Source: a virus
Direction: 5' to 3' (one strand)
Virus record (IMG/VR): IMGVR_UViG_3300009616_000304
Location: 1 to 21,402 of that record
DNA: 21,402 bases
Below the pieces are notes generated by a model, which searched no databases, had not been told where the DNA came from, and saw only the letters and a program-made list of their open reading frames with translations. Below, in pieces: positions 1 to 6,606 of this stretch. The translations under genes and the position numbers were made by a program. Each line of letters opens with the position of its first letter. The first letter of the stretch is position 1.

Positions 1-743
1 CCCAGATGGGCAGCTTCGACCTCGCCCTCCACTGTGCAGCGCTGACGGGCGGCATCGAGGGGATCACGAGGTTCCCGGCGCAGATCGGGGCCATGAACGC
101 CCAGCTCGACGGGGCGTTCTTTGAGTGGGCGCTCCGCACCAGGCCGCGCAGGATCGTGTCCTTCTCCTCTAGTTGCGTCTACCCGCTGCACATCCAGCGT
201 CCCGGCCGGAGGCTCTCCGAGGCCGATGCCCAGGTGCGCGACTACCACGGCCAGGCCGACGCCACCTACGGCTGGGTGAAGCTCACCGGCGAGGTGCTCG
301 CCGAGTCCGTGCGCTCCGCCGGGGTGCCGGTGACCATCGTCCGCCCGTTCAGCGTGTATGGGAGCGATCAGGAGACCAGCCACGTCGTGCCGGTGTTCGC
401 GGAGCGGGCCGTCTCCCCGGCCCAGGCGCTCGAGGTGTGGGGCGACGGCACCCAGACCCACGACTTCGTCCACGTCGATGACTGCGTGGCGGCCGTCCTC
501 GCGCTCGCCGATGGCGGCGTCGACGGGCCGGTCAACATCGGTACGGGGGTGGGCACGTCGGTGGACGAGGTCGCCCGCCTGGCCATGCGGGCGGCGGGCC
601 GGGAGCGGCCGCTCCTCCACCGCACCGACCGGCCGGTGGGGGTCCCCTACCGGGTGGCCGATGTCACACTGCTCCAGAGCGTCTACACCCCGCAGATCTC
701 CATCGAGGAGGGGGTCGCGCGGGCCGTCCGCTTTCGTCAGTAG
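1..743 (+). CDS. NAD-dependent epimerase/dehydratase (extended SDR), 5' end outside window
   Basis: This is the C-terminal part of an extended short-chain dehydrogenase that acts on nucleotide sugars. The frame is open to the first base, so the gene begins upstream; the glycine-rich NAD-binding loop is missing only because of the window edge. Visible signatures are the strand ending in SSSCVYP, the catalytic Y-x3-K pair in YGWVKLTGE, the VRPFSVYG segment, and the substrate-side HDFVHVDD and NIGTG motifs typical of GDP-fucose synthase, UDP-glucose 4-epimerase or dTDP-glucose dehydratase relatives. I cannot assign the sugar. It is followed directly by an AGGAGG that serves the next gene, so it is probably cotranscribed with it. 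In a viral context it could modify capsid or host glycans, which is inference. Confidence 0.9.
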   Translation, partial: QMGSFDLALHCAALTGGIEGITRFPAQIGAMNAQLDGAFFEWALRTRPRRIVSFSSSCVYPLHIQRPGRRLSEADAQVRDYHGQADATYGWVKLTGEVLAESVRSAGVPVTIVRPFSVYGSDQETSHVVPVFAERAVSPAQALEVWGDGTQTHDFVHVDDCVAAVLALADGGVDGPVNIGTGVGTSVDEVARLAMRAAGRERPLLHRTDRPVGVPYRVADVTLLQSVYTPQISIEEGVARAVRFRQ

Positions 744-753
744 GAGGATGACC

Positions 754-981
754 ATGGCTCAGCATGTGATCCGTGTCCTGGGGCGTCGTGGGGACGCGCC
801 CATCACCTTTGACCCGAAGGCGCCGGCGGAGGTGGACGCCGCCCGGGCGGTGTTCGACCGCCTGATGGGCAAGGGCCACGCCGCCTTCGCCGACTACGGC
901 GACGGGGTCAGCACCAGGGTCAAGGAGTTCGATCCCCAGGCCGTCGAGACCACCATCATCGCCCCCGTCCAGGGGGGCTGA
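754..981 (+). CDS. small protein ending in FDPxAVETTIIAPVQGG
   Basis: A 75-aa soluble protein of unknown function. ATG 754 is chosen over the in-frame ATG 748 because AGGAGG at 742-747 lies 6 nt before it, whereas it abuts 748. The order of features is a short N-terminal strand (HVIRVLG), a helix (AARAVFDRLMGKGHAAFA), a polar turn, and the C-terminal FDP...PVQGG. From memory, small proteins with this helix followed by FDP and a terminal P-x-x-GG occur in phage-like elements, but I know no function for them. The Shine-Dalgarno overlaps the epimerase stop, so the two genes are translationally close. Confidence 0.75.
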   Translation: MAQHVIRVLGRRGDAPITFDPKAPAEVDAARAVFDRLMGKGHAAFADYGDGVSTRVKEFDPQAVETTIIAPVQGG

Positions 982-990
982 GCCCGGCCG

Positions 991-1686
991 ATGGAGCGGT
1001 CGGATCGACTGCTGCTGGGCTTCTGCATGGCGGAGCTGGTGACCGGGGGAGCCGCGCTCACGGGTGCCACCACCGCGTGGCCGTGGCCGTGGCCCCGGGC
1101 GCTGTTCATAGCCGTCGCGGTGGCGGGTGCGGTGCTGGCCGTCGTCTGCTGGCTCGCCGAGTTTGGCTGGCCCTGGCGCCAGCCCCCGGCCCCGACCCTT
1201 GACGAGATCCGCAGAGAGGCGGCTCAGGCGGCCGGTGTGGCGGCGGCGGAGCCGGAGGGGCGCTTCCGCGACATCCCCGCCGGAGCGCTCGATGCGGGCC
1301 TCCCGGAGATGCTGCGGGGCCACCTCGATCCAGCCCACGGGCACGGTGGGATGTGGACGGCGGAGGCGGAGCGGGTGGCCCGCGCCCTCCTCATCCGCCA
1401 CTTGAGCGATGAGCAACGGAGGAGCTTTGGGAACCACGGCTACTTCACGGTGACCCTGCCCGAGGCCTGGCGGCCCGACTTCTGGTACCGGCGCTGGCGG
1501 GTGCCCGGCCTGTACGGGCTGGCCGCGAGCCCGCTGGGCGAGGACGGCACGGCGCTGCCGTTCGCGCTCTGCGTGGTGCCCCGGGTGGTCCAACCGGAGA
1601 GTGACACCCTGCTCAGCACCAAACTGATGCTGGAGCACGATCCCGGTAGGTTCCTGCGCGTCGGCCTCGTCCATGCCCGGCGCTGA
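991..1686 (+). CDS. membrane-anchored phage-type protein of unknown function
   Basis: A 231-aa protein. Residues ~5-30 and ~33-55 form two hydrophobic segments (with a WPWPWP turn between them), so it is anchored at the membrane by its N-terminus with a soluble remainder. The C-terminal domain has the pattern HLSDEQRRSFGNHGYFTV ... LCVVP ... DTLLSTKLMLEHDPGRFL. I recall similar endings (DTLLAQKLMLE...E.FL) from hypothetical proteins of phages and integrated elements; the function is not known to me. The stop overlaps the next start as TGATG, so both are in one operon. No strong ribosome site precedes ATG 991. Confidence 0.75.
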   Translation: MERSDRLLLGFCMAELVTGGAALTGATTAWPWPWPRALFIAVAVAGAVLAVVCWLAEFGWPWRQPPAPTLDEIRREAAQAAGVAAAEPEGRFRDIPAGALDAGLPEMLRGHLDPAHGHGGMWTAEAERVARALLIRHLSDEQRRSFGNHGYFTVTLPEAWRPDFWYRRWRVPGLYGLAASPLGEDGTALPFALCVVPRVVQPESDTLLSTKLMLEHDPGRFLRVGLVHARR

Positions 1687-2417
1687 TGGCCACCATCATC
1701 GTCGTGCCCCGGGCCGAGGTGACCCCGCAGCAGGTGTACCAACTCCGCAACACGGCGCAGCAGCTAGCCCAGCAACTCGCCCACGCAGCGAACGGGGGCG
1801 GGGATCTTGTGTCGCGGGCGGTGAGCCCGGCGGATCTGTTCTCCGGTGGGGGGATCGGAGGTGCGCGGGCGGTGGCGCGGCTCCGCAACCCGGTGGCGCT
1901 GCGGGCCGACACCTGGGCGCACGATGTGTACCGGGGGACCGAGGCCCAGCCTCGGGCGGCCATCGCCCTGTACGGCTATGAGGCGCTCAGCCGCTGGCCC
2001 CGGATCGACGCCATGCGTCTCGGCACCGCTGCCGTGACCTTCGCTGAGCTCCAGCTGGCCCCCCTCTACGCCTACCCCCCCGACGAGCGCGACGAGAACG
2101 GCGTGCTCCTCTACCCGTTGCAGCGGGTCGGGTACTTCAACCCCGTCTACATCGCCCCCACCCAGCGGTTGGTCCTGTCGATGCTGGCCAGCCGGGACCT
2201 CCGCGCTGGCCGCGAGGAGTTCTGCTTCCTGGGGGTGATCTCGGAGCCGCCGATCAACGTCTTTGCCCAACCCCCGGTGCCCCCCGACTACCAGCGAGTC
2301 GGTTACTTCGAGCCGGTCCAGTTTCCACCCGCACCGGACAGGGGAGATCCTGACCGGCCCGGTGATGAGGCCCATTTCCGCCGCCAGCTCCAGGAGCTGG
2401 GTCCGGCCGGGGACTGA
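1686..2417 (+). CDS. unrecognised soluble protein, possible structural component
   Basis: A 243-aa protein without membrane segments or a signal peptide. The N-terminal half has a Gln-rich helix (TPQQVYQLRNTAQQLAQQL) and a Gly-rich stretch (GGGIGGAR). The C-terminal half carries two copies of a short phrase, QRVGYFNPVYI and QRVGYFEPVQF, about 60 residues apart, which may be an internal repeat. I do not recognise a family. It overlaps the upstream gene by TGATG and is followed by a hairpin and a new promoter, so it ends the first transcription unit of the window. A virion role is only inferred from its neighbours. Confidence 0.7.
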   Translation: MATIIVVPRAEVTPQQVYQLRNTAQQLAQQLAHAANGGGDLVSRAVSPADLFSGGGIGGARAVARLRNPVALRADTWAHDVYRGTEAQPRAAIALYGYEALSRWPRIDAMRLGTAAVTFAELQLAPLYAYPPDERDENGVLLYPLQRVGYFNPVYIAPTQRLVLSMLASRDLRAGREEFCFLGVISEPPINVFAQPPVPPDYQRVGYFEPVQFPPAPDRGDPDRPGDEAHFRRQLQELGPAGD

Positions 2418-2450
2418 TCTCCCTGCGAGATCGCCTCTCGGGGGTACCAT
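2416..2450 (+). promoter_or_regulatory. small hairpin and promoter-like -10 box before the 2458 gene
   Basis: GATCTC (2416-2421) and GAGATC (2427-2432) form a 6-bp inverted repeat with a 5-nt loop just after the upstream stop codon. GGTACCAT follows, with TACCAT (2445-2450) as a plausible -10 hexamer. It ends only 7 nt before ATG 2458, so a transcript from it would be leaderless or nearly so. No convincing -35 is visible. The arrangement matches the box before the 7192 gene. Confidence 0.45.
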
Positions 2451-2457
2451 CGGCGCG

Positions 2458-3702
2458 ATGCCCGAGTCGGCCGTCGCCCTCGCTCCGCCGCCGCCGCTTA
2501 CCCCCTCCCGGGGCCGCAAGCCGGTGAACCGGCCGAGCTCCCACACGGGCGAGAAGGTGGCCTTCGGCGCGGGCGGGGTGAGCCTCGCCGCCCTGCTCGC
2601 CTGGCTGCTCTGGCCGAGGTCGCCGACCTCCCCCTCATCGTGCCCCCCGGGGCAGTACCTCCCGACGGGGGCCTCGGGGTGCGTTCAGTGCCCGTCGGGC
2701 ACGGTGCGCTCCTCTGGGATGCCGATCTCGCAGTGCGTCTCCTGTCCCTCGGGCCAGCAGCCGCTCGGTGACCAGTCTGGCTGCGCGCCCATCCCGGTGC
2801 TCACGCCGATCTGCCCGCCCGCCGGGAGCATCATCGAGGACGCCTCAAGCGGCGCGCAGTACGCCGTCGACCAGGGCGGGGTGATGCACTACATCACCTC
2901 CCCCGCCGCGCTCGCCGCCTGCGGGTACTGTGATGATCCCTCGCACGTCACCCAGGTGTCGGACGCGACCATGCAGCAGCTCCTGGCCAGTTGCGCCCAG
3001 GGCACCGACATCGACGGCCAGAGCACCTGCGTGCTGGGGCCGGCGCTCTGCCCGGTGACCCCGCAGCCGCCAGCGACCCCGGTGGGCGCCTGCGGGACAG
3101 ATCCTGACAACGACCTCTCGGTGACCCCGTACTGGTGGTCGCAGGCCTCCCAGGCAACCCAGATCGCCTCCACGGTGGTCGCCATGCTGCTCGGCCGCTG
3201 GGACTGCACCGAGCCGACCGACCAGCACTGGACCAGCATCTACAATGCCCCCTGCTGCGGCTACACGCCGCTCCAGATGGTCGCCTTCCGCATCGTCAGC
3301 GACAGCGGCCAGGAGCTGGTCAGCGATGTGCAGCGCCTGGCGAATCAGTACCAAGCGGGCGGCGCCTTTGCGGGCAGCCCCAACCCAGCAGAAGATTGCT
3401 TCATCGCCGCCGCCTTCAACATCGTCTTCAACCGCAACTGGGCGGGCGCGCCGGCCTCGCTGCTGGACACGTGGCGCTCTTTCTATGAGACGCCCTGGAC
3501 TGAGCCGAGCGGGGAGACCCTCTCCGGTCCTGAGCGCCTGGTGTGGCAGTTCTGCATGCAGCCCGAGTTCAGCGACCGGGTCCAGTACAACATCGGCAAC
3601 CCGATCTCCTGCTCCCCCGGGGTGAGCGGCTGCAACGACTATGAGCCGGCCGGGATGGTGGCCTCGGCGGCGCTGGCGGTGTCGGCGCCCGGTATCCTCT
3701 GA
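2458..3702 (+). CDS. Cys-rich membrane-anchored surface or virion protein with C-terminal tail
   Basis: A 414-aa protein. ATG 2458 is chosen because it follows the TACCAT box; the longer open frame upstream overlaps the previous gene. Residues ~1-36 are a Pro-rich cytoplasmic or internal segment and ~37-57 a transmembrane helix. Next comes a Cys-rich module (C-PPGQYLPTG-C-VQC-PSG ... CVSC-PSG) resembling GCC2/GCC3 or TNFR-like Cys repeats. It is followed by a short YAVDQGGVMHYITSPAAL segment like those of cell-wall or surface proteins, and a helical C-terminal domain with further Cys. The last 14 residues (VASAALAVSAPGIL) recur at the end of the next protein. The topology suggests an exposed, disulphide-bonded ectodomain. 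Receptor binding is possible but unproven. Confidence 0.7.
   Translation: MPESAVALAPPPPLTPSRGRKPVNRPSSHTGEKVAFGAGGVSLAALLAWLLWPRSPTSPSSCPPGQYLPTGASGCVQCPSGTVRSSGMPISQCVSCPSGQQPLGDQSGCAPIPVLTPICPPAGSIIEDASSGAQYAVDQGGVMHYITSPAALAACGYCDDPSHVTQVSDATMQQLLASCAQGTDIDGQSTCVLGPALCPVTPQPPATPVGACGTDPDNDLSVTPYWWSQASQATQIASTVVAMLLGRWDCTEPTDQHWTSIYNAPCCGYTPLQMVAFRIVSDSGQELVSDVQRLANQYQAGGAFAGSPNPAEDCFIAAAFNIVFNRNWAGAPASLLDTWRSFYETPWTEPSGETLSGPERLVWQFCMQPEFSDRVQYNIGNPISCSPGVSGCNDYEPAGMVASAALAVSAPGIL
3658..3702 (+). repeat. C-terminal tail coding repeat, copy 1
   Basis: Encodes VASAALAVSAPGIL and the stop. It matches copy 2 (4063-4107) at 13 of 14 residues while using different codons at most positions, including TCG versus AGC for serine. 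This is conservation at protein level, not a recent DNA duplication. Confidence 0.85.
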
Positions 3703-3705
3703 GCC

Positions 3706-4107
3706 ATGGCCCATCACGCCATCGGGGCGGCGCTGCTCGGGGCGGGCGCGGGTGGGGCCGCCGACGATGTGATCCACATCCTGCCGCCCCGGAACGCGAC
3801 CAACCCATCCGCCAACCTCAACCCCATGACGGTCGGTATTGCGGTCGGCTCGCTGGCGGCGGCCGGTCTGGGGATCGCGCTCCTGCTCCAGTCGGAGCCG
3901 CCGGGACACGGCCTGAGCGCGTGGAACTGGGTGGGGGTGGGGGCGGCCACCCTGGGCGGGGCCGCGCTCGCTGAGGGGCTGAACTTCGGATACGCCTGGT
4001 CCCACGTCGTGTGGAATCTCCCCGACATCGCAGCGGGCGCAATGACCCCCTCGCACCGGGCGGTGGCCAGCCCAGCCCTCGCCGTCTCCGCACCGGGCAT
4101 CCTCTGA
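3706..4107 (+). CDS. small multi-pass membrane protein sharing the C-terminal tail
   Basis: A 133-aa protein beginning 3 nt after the previous stop. It is Gly/Ala-rich with hydrophobic segments at ~5-20, ~42-62 and ~75-95, and ends in VASPALAVSAPGIL, nearly identical to the end of its upstream neighbour. The rest of the two proteins shows no evident similarity. The pairing suggests the two proteins go to the same place or partner, for example a membrane-containing virion or a shared processing enzyme; that is inference. TATCCT at 3692-3697 could also act as a -10 close to the start. Confidence 0.7.
   Translation: MAHHAIGAALLGAGAGGAADDVIHILPPRNATNPSANLNPMTVGIAVGSLAAAGLGIALLLQSEPPGHGLSAWNWVGVGAATLGGAALAEGLNFGYAWSHVVWNLPDIAAGAMTPSHRAVASPALAVSAPGIL
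4063..4107 (+). repeat. C-terminal tail coding repeat, copy 2
   Basis: Encodes VASPALAVSAPGIL and the stop. See copy 1 at 3658-3702; only the third residue before ALAVSAPGIL-type core (Ala versus Pro) differs. Confidence 0.85.
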
Positions 4108-4115
4108 GGCCGGTC

Positions 4116-4331
4116 ATGGCGGCGACGCGGCTCCAGGTGGCGGGCGACGGGCTGATGATGGTGGGGCTCCTCTTCATCGCCCTCGAGGCGGCCCGGGTGT
4201 TCACCCGCCGCCCCCCGGAGACAGAGGCCCAGGCGGTGGAGCAGGCGATCCCGATCGGGACGGTGGCGGCGCTGCTGATCGCCTCCGGGGGGATCATCCG
4301 GGGCCGGGGAGCGCCCCCCGCGCGGGGCTGA
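4116..4331 (+). CDS. small two-helix membrane protein
   Basis: A 71-aa protein with two hydrophobic helices (~10-27 and ~48-62) separated by a charged stretch (TRRPPETEAQAVEQ), and a basic C-terminus. The size and topology fit a small holin or a virion membrane protein, but no signature distinguishes these. ATG 4116 is used because the upstream extension of the open frame lies inside the previous gene. It sits 8 nt after that gene's stop and 5 nt before the next start, so it belongs to the same operon. Confidence 0.6.
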   Translation: MAATRLQVAGDGLMMVGLLFIALEAARVFTRRPPETEAQAVEQAIPIGTVAALLIASGGIIRGRGAPPARG

Positions 4332-4336
4332 GGGCC

Positions 4337-4468
4337 ATGGACATCGGCGAGCCGGTCCGCACCGTGGAGATGCCGGAGCAGGAGCCTGCGGTGGAGCCGC
4401 AGGAGCCGGCGCCGGAGCGGGAGCCGGAGCGGGAGCCGGAGCGGGTGCCGGAGCGGGTGCCGGCGTGA
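4337..4468 (+). CDS. 43-aa Pro-Glu repeat peptide
   Basis: A tiny ORF starting 5 nt after the previous stop and overlapping the next start by GTGA. Apart from a short start (MDIGEPVRTVEMPEQ) it is entirely low complexity: alternating Glu-Pro with Arg, ending in tandem PERE and PERV units encoded by four 12-bp repeats. Proline-glutamate-rich chains are stiff and extended, as in the TonB linker. Here there is no attached domain, so it could be a spacer peptide, or an in-frame relic of a linker once fused to a neighbour. The tight overlaps on both sides support real translation. Confidence 0.55.
   Translation: MDIGEPVRTVEMPEQEPAVEPQEPAPEREPEREPERVPERVPA
4412..4459 (+). repeat. four tandem 12-bp repeats
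   Basis: The unit CCGGAGCGGGAG repeats four times in tandem (4412, 4424, 4436, 4448); the last two copies carry GTG in place of the final GAG. The repeats encode the PERE/PERV part of the 43-aa peptide, and copy number is likely to vary between relatives. Confidence 0.9.
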
Positions 4469-4974
4469 GGGTGGTGGGCTTCCGCGCCTTCGAGGCGGCA
4501 GATGTGCACGGCGGCGAGCTCCGCTCCTGGGCGTTCTTTCGGGTGTGGCAGATCGGTGTCAACGCCGCCTCCTGCGACCACCCCGGTTGCTCGGGCCCGC
4601 CCGCCCTGCACCCCGTCGCCACCGCCCTTGCCGGCGGGCGGCCGCAGCGGCTCGGCTGCGGCTTCCACGCCTTCGCCCACCTCGTGGCGCTCGAGCACTA
4701 CCTGGACGCCCAGCGCCAGCGCCCGCCGCTGCTGCGCCCACCCATGTGCGCGGTGGTGGGGGGCCTCGGGACGGTGCAACTCTGCGGCCATGGGTGGCGG
4801 GCGCGGCGGGCCGAGATCCTCGCCCTCTTCGGCGACAGCCCCCTGGAGCACCGCCTGGCGGAGCGGTACGGGGTGATGCTGCTGCCCGTCCCCGCCACCG
4901 CCGACCTGGGCCGGGTGGAGCGGTTCGCTGGCGAGTGGGGGCTGACCCACGGCGAGGCGCTCCGGCTGCCGTGA
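4465..4974 (+). CDS. phage-type protein with Cys/His motif, unknown function
   Basis: A 169-aa protein starting at GTG 4465 with a 4-nt GTGA overlap with the previous gene. The pattern VGFRAFEAAD...LRSW...W, then CDHPGC ... CGFHAF ... VVGGLGTVQLCGHGWRARRAEILALFG matches a widespread but uncharacterised family. I know it from actinobacterial and phage genomes (FRAW..LRS..W......C.......C.CGiyA....v.G.v.l.G.G.RAe.A). The conserved Cys and His residues could bind a metal. The family assignment is from memory of the motif and no function is known. Confidence 0.65.
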   Translation: MRVVGFRAFEAADVHGGELRSWAFFRVWQIGVNAASCDHPGCSGPPALHPVATALAGGRPQRLGCGFHAFAHLVALEHYLDAQRQRPPLLRPPMCAVVGGLGTVQLCGHGWRARRAEILALFGDSPLEHRLAERYGVMLLPVPATADLGRVERFAGEWGLTHGEALRLP

Positions 4975-5498
4975 GCGTCACGCCGGGAGCCATCATCTTC
5001 GTCCGCAACGCGGGCATCGGGCCGGCGCTGATCCGGCTTGGCGAGAGTCGCCGGTACGGGCGGGGGCGGGGGCCAGGCGACCCCGCCTATTGGAACCACG
5101 TGGCCGTCTGCGTCGCCCCCGGCGAGGTGATCGAGGCGCGTCCCCAGGGGGTCGTGCCCTGGGCTCTGGATCGGGAGGGCGGTTGGGCGGCCTGGCAGGC
5201 ATGGATGCCCCCGTACGGGCCTGCCGGCGCCGCCCCGTGCGTGGCCGCCATGCGCGAGCTGGCCGCCCACCGCGAGGGCTACGGCTGGGTGGGGATCCTG
5301 AGCGAGGTGCTGATGTTCCTGACCGGCTCCAAGCTCCGCCTCGGCCTCCAGGGGACCGACTTCTGCTCGGGCGCCGCCGCGTACGCGCTGACCCGCGCGG
5401 ACATCGACATGGGCACCGACGAGGAGTGGGACGCCCCCGCCACGGTCTACGCGCTGGGGCCGAAGGCCGGCGGGTGGACGCTGCTCGAGCGCCGATGA
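4971..5498 (+). CDS. permuted NlpC/P60-like (papain-fold) hydrolase
   Basis: A 175-aa protein starting at GTG 4971 with a GTGA overlap. The motif order is PGAIIFVRN at the start, WNHVAV with His43, VIEA with Glu55, and much later DFCSGAAAYAL with Cys132. His-before-Cys order is the hallmark of circularly permuted NlpC/P60 enzymes (the YiiX/YaeF-like group). Relatives cleave peptidoglycan peptide bonds or act on lipid-linked amides. Here it may open the cell wall for virion entry or lysis, consistent with the small membrane proteins beside it. No signal peptide is visible, so export would need a holin or incorporation into the virion. Confidence 0.65.
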   Translation: MSVTPGAIIFVRNAGIGPALIRLGESRRYGRGRGPGDPAYWNHVAVCVAPGEVIEARPQGVVPWALDREGGWAAWQAWMPPYGPAGAAPCVAAMRELAAHREGYGWVGILSEVLMFLTGSKLRLGLQGTDFCSGAAAYALTRADIDMGTDEEWDAPATVYALGPKAGGWTLLERR

Positions 5499-5815
5499 TC
5501 GGCCGGCGGCTGCAACCGGTGGTGGGGGAGGACGGCATCGCGCGGCCTCCCGAGTTCGAGCGGCCCGGCGACTACTGCGGACCGCTCCTCGGCTTCACGG
5601 GCGACAAGCCCGCCGTCTTCTACCTGCTCCCCAACGGCCAGGTGGGCGACATCCCCCACCACGTCGTCTCGCCGCCGCACACCTTCCGGGAGTGCGCCGA
5701 CGGCAGCCTGGAGATCCGCAACAGCATCCTCCACCAGGGCTTCATCAGCGAGCGCGAGCCCGACGGTAGCTGGCACGGCTACCTGGACGAGGGCCACTCC
5801 TGGCGCGAGGTCTGA
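5495..5815 (+). CDS. small protein with DKPAVFYLLPNG and WHGYLDEGHSW motifs
   Basis: A 106-aa soluble protein overlapping the hydrolase stop by ATGA. Its layout is CGPLLGFTGDKPAVFYLLPNGQ, then PPHTFRECADGSLEIRNSI, then DGSWHGYLDEGHSW. It looks like a compact all-beta fold and recalls the small phage-associated DUF6527-type proteins, which share the 'SLEI..SI ... WHG.L..G..W' layout, but the metal-binding Cys set of that family is not evident. That link is weak. It is the last gene before the tRNA, and a promoter-like box follows it. Confidence 0.6.
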   Translation: MIGRRLQPVVGEDGIARPPEFERPGDYCGPLLGFTGDKPAVFYLLPNGQVGDIPHHVVSPPHTFRECADGSLEIRNSILHQGFISEREPDGSWHGYLDEGHSWREV

Positions 5816-5823
5816 GCGGGCGG

Positions 5824-5829
5824 TACACT
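5824..5829 (+). promoter_or_regulatory. promoter-like -10 box upstream of tRNA
   Basis: GGTACACT, with TACACT as the -10, begins 8 nt after the previous stop codon and 65 nt before the tRNA. It resembles the other GGTAC-type boxes in the window. No clear -35 is seen. Confidence 0.4.
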
Positions 5830-5843
5830 GCGAGCGAGGATCG

Positions 5844-5880
5844 CGGCCCGCCGGGACGGCTCACGTTTGCGGGCGGGCCG
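5844..5880 (+). terminator. GC-rich hairpin before tRNA-Pro
   Basis: CGGCCCGCC (5844-5852) and GGCGGGCCG (5872-5880) form a perfect 9-bp stem with a 19-nt loop, followed by TTCCCC without a real U-run. It could be a terminator, or a leader structure processed during tRNA maturation. Confidence 0.4.
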
Positions 5881-5888
5881 TTCCCCAC

Positions 5889-5963
5889 CTGGGCGTGGCG
5901 CAGCGGTAGCGCACGTGCCTCGGGCGCACGGGGTCGGAGGTTCGAGCCCTCCCGTCCAGACCA
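5889..5963 (+). tRNA. tRNA-Pro (anticodon CGG), CCA encoded
   Basis: All arms fold by hand. The acceptor is 5889-5895 with 5953-5959 (7 bp, one G-T). The D stem is GCGC/GCGC. The anticodon stem is CGTGC/GCACG around loop CTCGGGC with anticodon CGG at 5921-5923. The T stem is GGAGG/CCTCC with loop TTCGAGC, followed by A73 and an encoded CCA. C1-G72 fits bacterial proline identity. It would read codon CCG, which is frequent in this GC-rich element. tRNA genes like this are common phage passengers and integration targets. Confidence 0.93.
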
Positions 5964-5999
5964 TGTCAGATGTGCTCTTGTGACACCGTCTGAGGAGGT

Positions 6000-6060
6000 C
6001 TGACGAGGCGTCAGGAGATCGGTGTGATCTCCCGCAGTGGCGCTCTGACAGGGTCATAAT
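6000..6060 (+). promoter_or_regulatory. operator-like inverted repeats and -10 box before the 6067 gene
   Basis: The tRNA-to-gene gap carries CTGACG-AGG-CGTCAG (6000-6014) and TGAC-AGG-GTCA (6046-6056). Both have the same spacer and arm sequence. The second overlaps CATAAT (6055-6060), a plausible -10 that ends 6 nt before ATG 6067. A repressor on these sites would block the promoter. The TGAC/GTCA half-sites also occur in the 20.2-kb control region. Confidence 0.45.
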
Positions 6061-6066
6061 CGGCCC

Positions 6067-6606
6067 ATGAGCGACGCCCTGGTGACGCTGCCGCTGCCCG
6101 CCGACGCCCTGGCGGGGGCCTCCGCCGATCTGGTGGCCGCCCAGGTGTACCTCGAGGAGGCGATCCACGCCCCGTATGAGGACGAGTGCTTCGCCGCCCT
6201 CTGGCAGGTGAAGGAGTGGCTGGAGTGGGCCTGCGCCGACTACCAGGCGGCCGGCCTCGGCCCGGCGGCGGCGGTCTGCGGTGCGGTGCTCGCCCAGGTG
6301 CGCGGCCTCACCCAGGCGGGGACGGTGCCGGGCGGGATGAGCCTCGGGGACTTCCAGAGCCAGCAGCTCCTGCCGCTGCAGGGGGCTCTCGTGGAGATCC
6401 GCCTGGAGCCCATCGCGGAGTGGGCGCAGGGCCAGGCGGAGGCCTGGAAGGGCGACAACCTGATCTTCTGGGGGCTCTTGGGGACCGGGGTGGGCATCCT
6501 CGCCATCGCGGTCGGCATCGACGCCCTGGAGCGGCGCGGCAAGTACCCGAGGCCGCCCCACGCCCGGCGGGTGGCCGTGACTGCGCTCCGCTACCCCAGG
6601 AAGTGA
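6067..6606 (+). CDS. unrecognised helical protein with C-terminal membrane segment
   Basis: A 179-aa protein. Residues ~1-130 are Ala-rich and helical with several Trp and Cys (YEDECFAALWQVKEWLEWACADY); ~133-150 form one transmembrane helix (FWGLLGTGVGILAIAVGI), followed by a basic tail. It starts 6 nt after a promoter-like CATAAT and overlaps the next gene by GTGA. The topology suggests a large soluble domain tethered at the membrane by its C-terminal region. No family is recognised. Confidence 0.65.
   Translation: MSDALVTLPLPADALAGASADLVAAQVYLEEAIHAPYEDECFAALWQVKEWLEWACADYQAAGLGPAAAVCGAVLAQVRGLTQAGTVPGGMSLGDFQSQQLLPLQGALVEIRLEPIAEWAQGQAEAWKGDNLIFWGLLGTGVGILAIAVGIDALERRGKYPRPPHARRVAVTALRYPRK

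Noticed and set aside
2845-4056. Long minus-strand open frame (about 400 codons)
   Set aside because: It is antisense to the 2458 and 3706 genes, has no promoter or ribosome site, and its composition (Arg/Gly/His-rich) is that of a GC-rich shadow frame.
4545-4970. Long N-terminal extension of the NlpC/P60-like ORF
   Set aside because: The extension is an Arg/Pro-rich shadow of the 4465 gene; GTG 4971 with its 4-nt overlap is the natural start.
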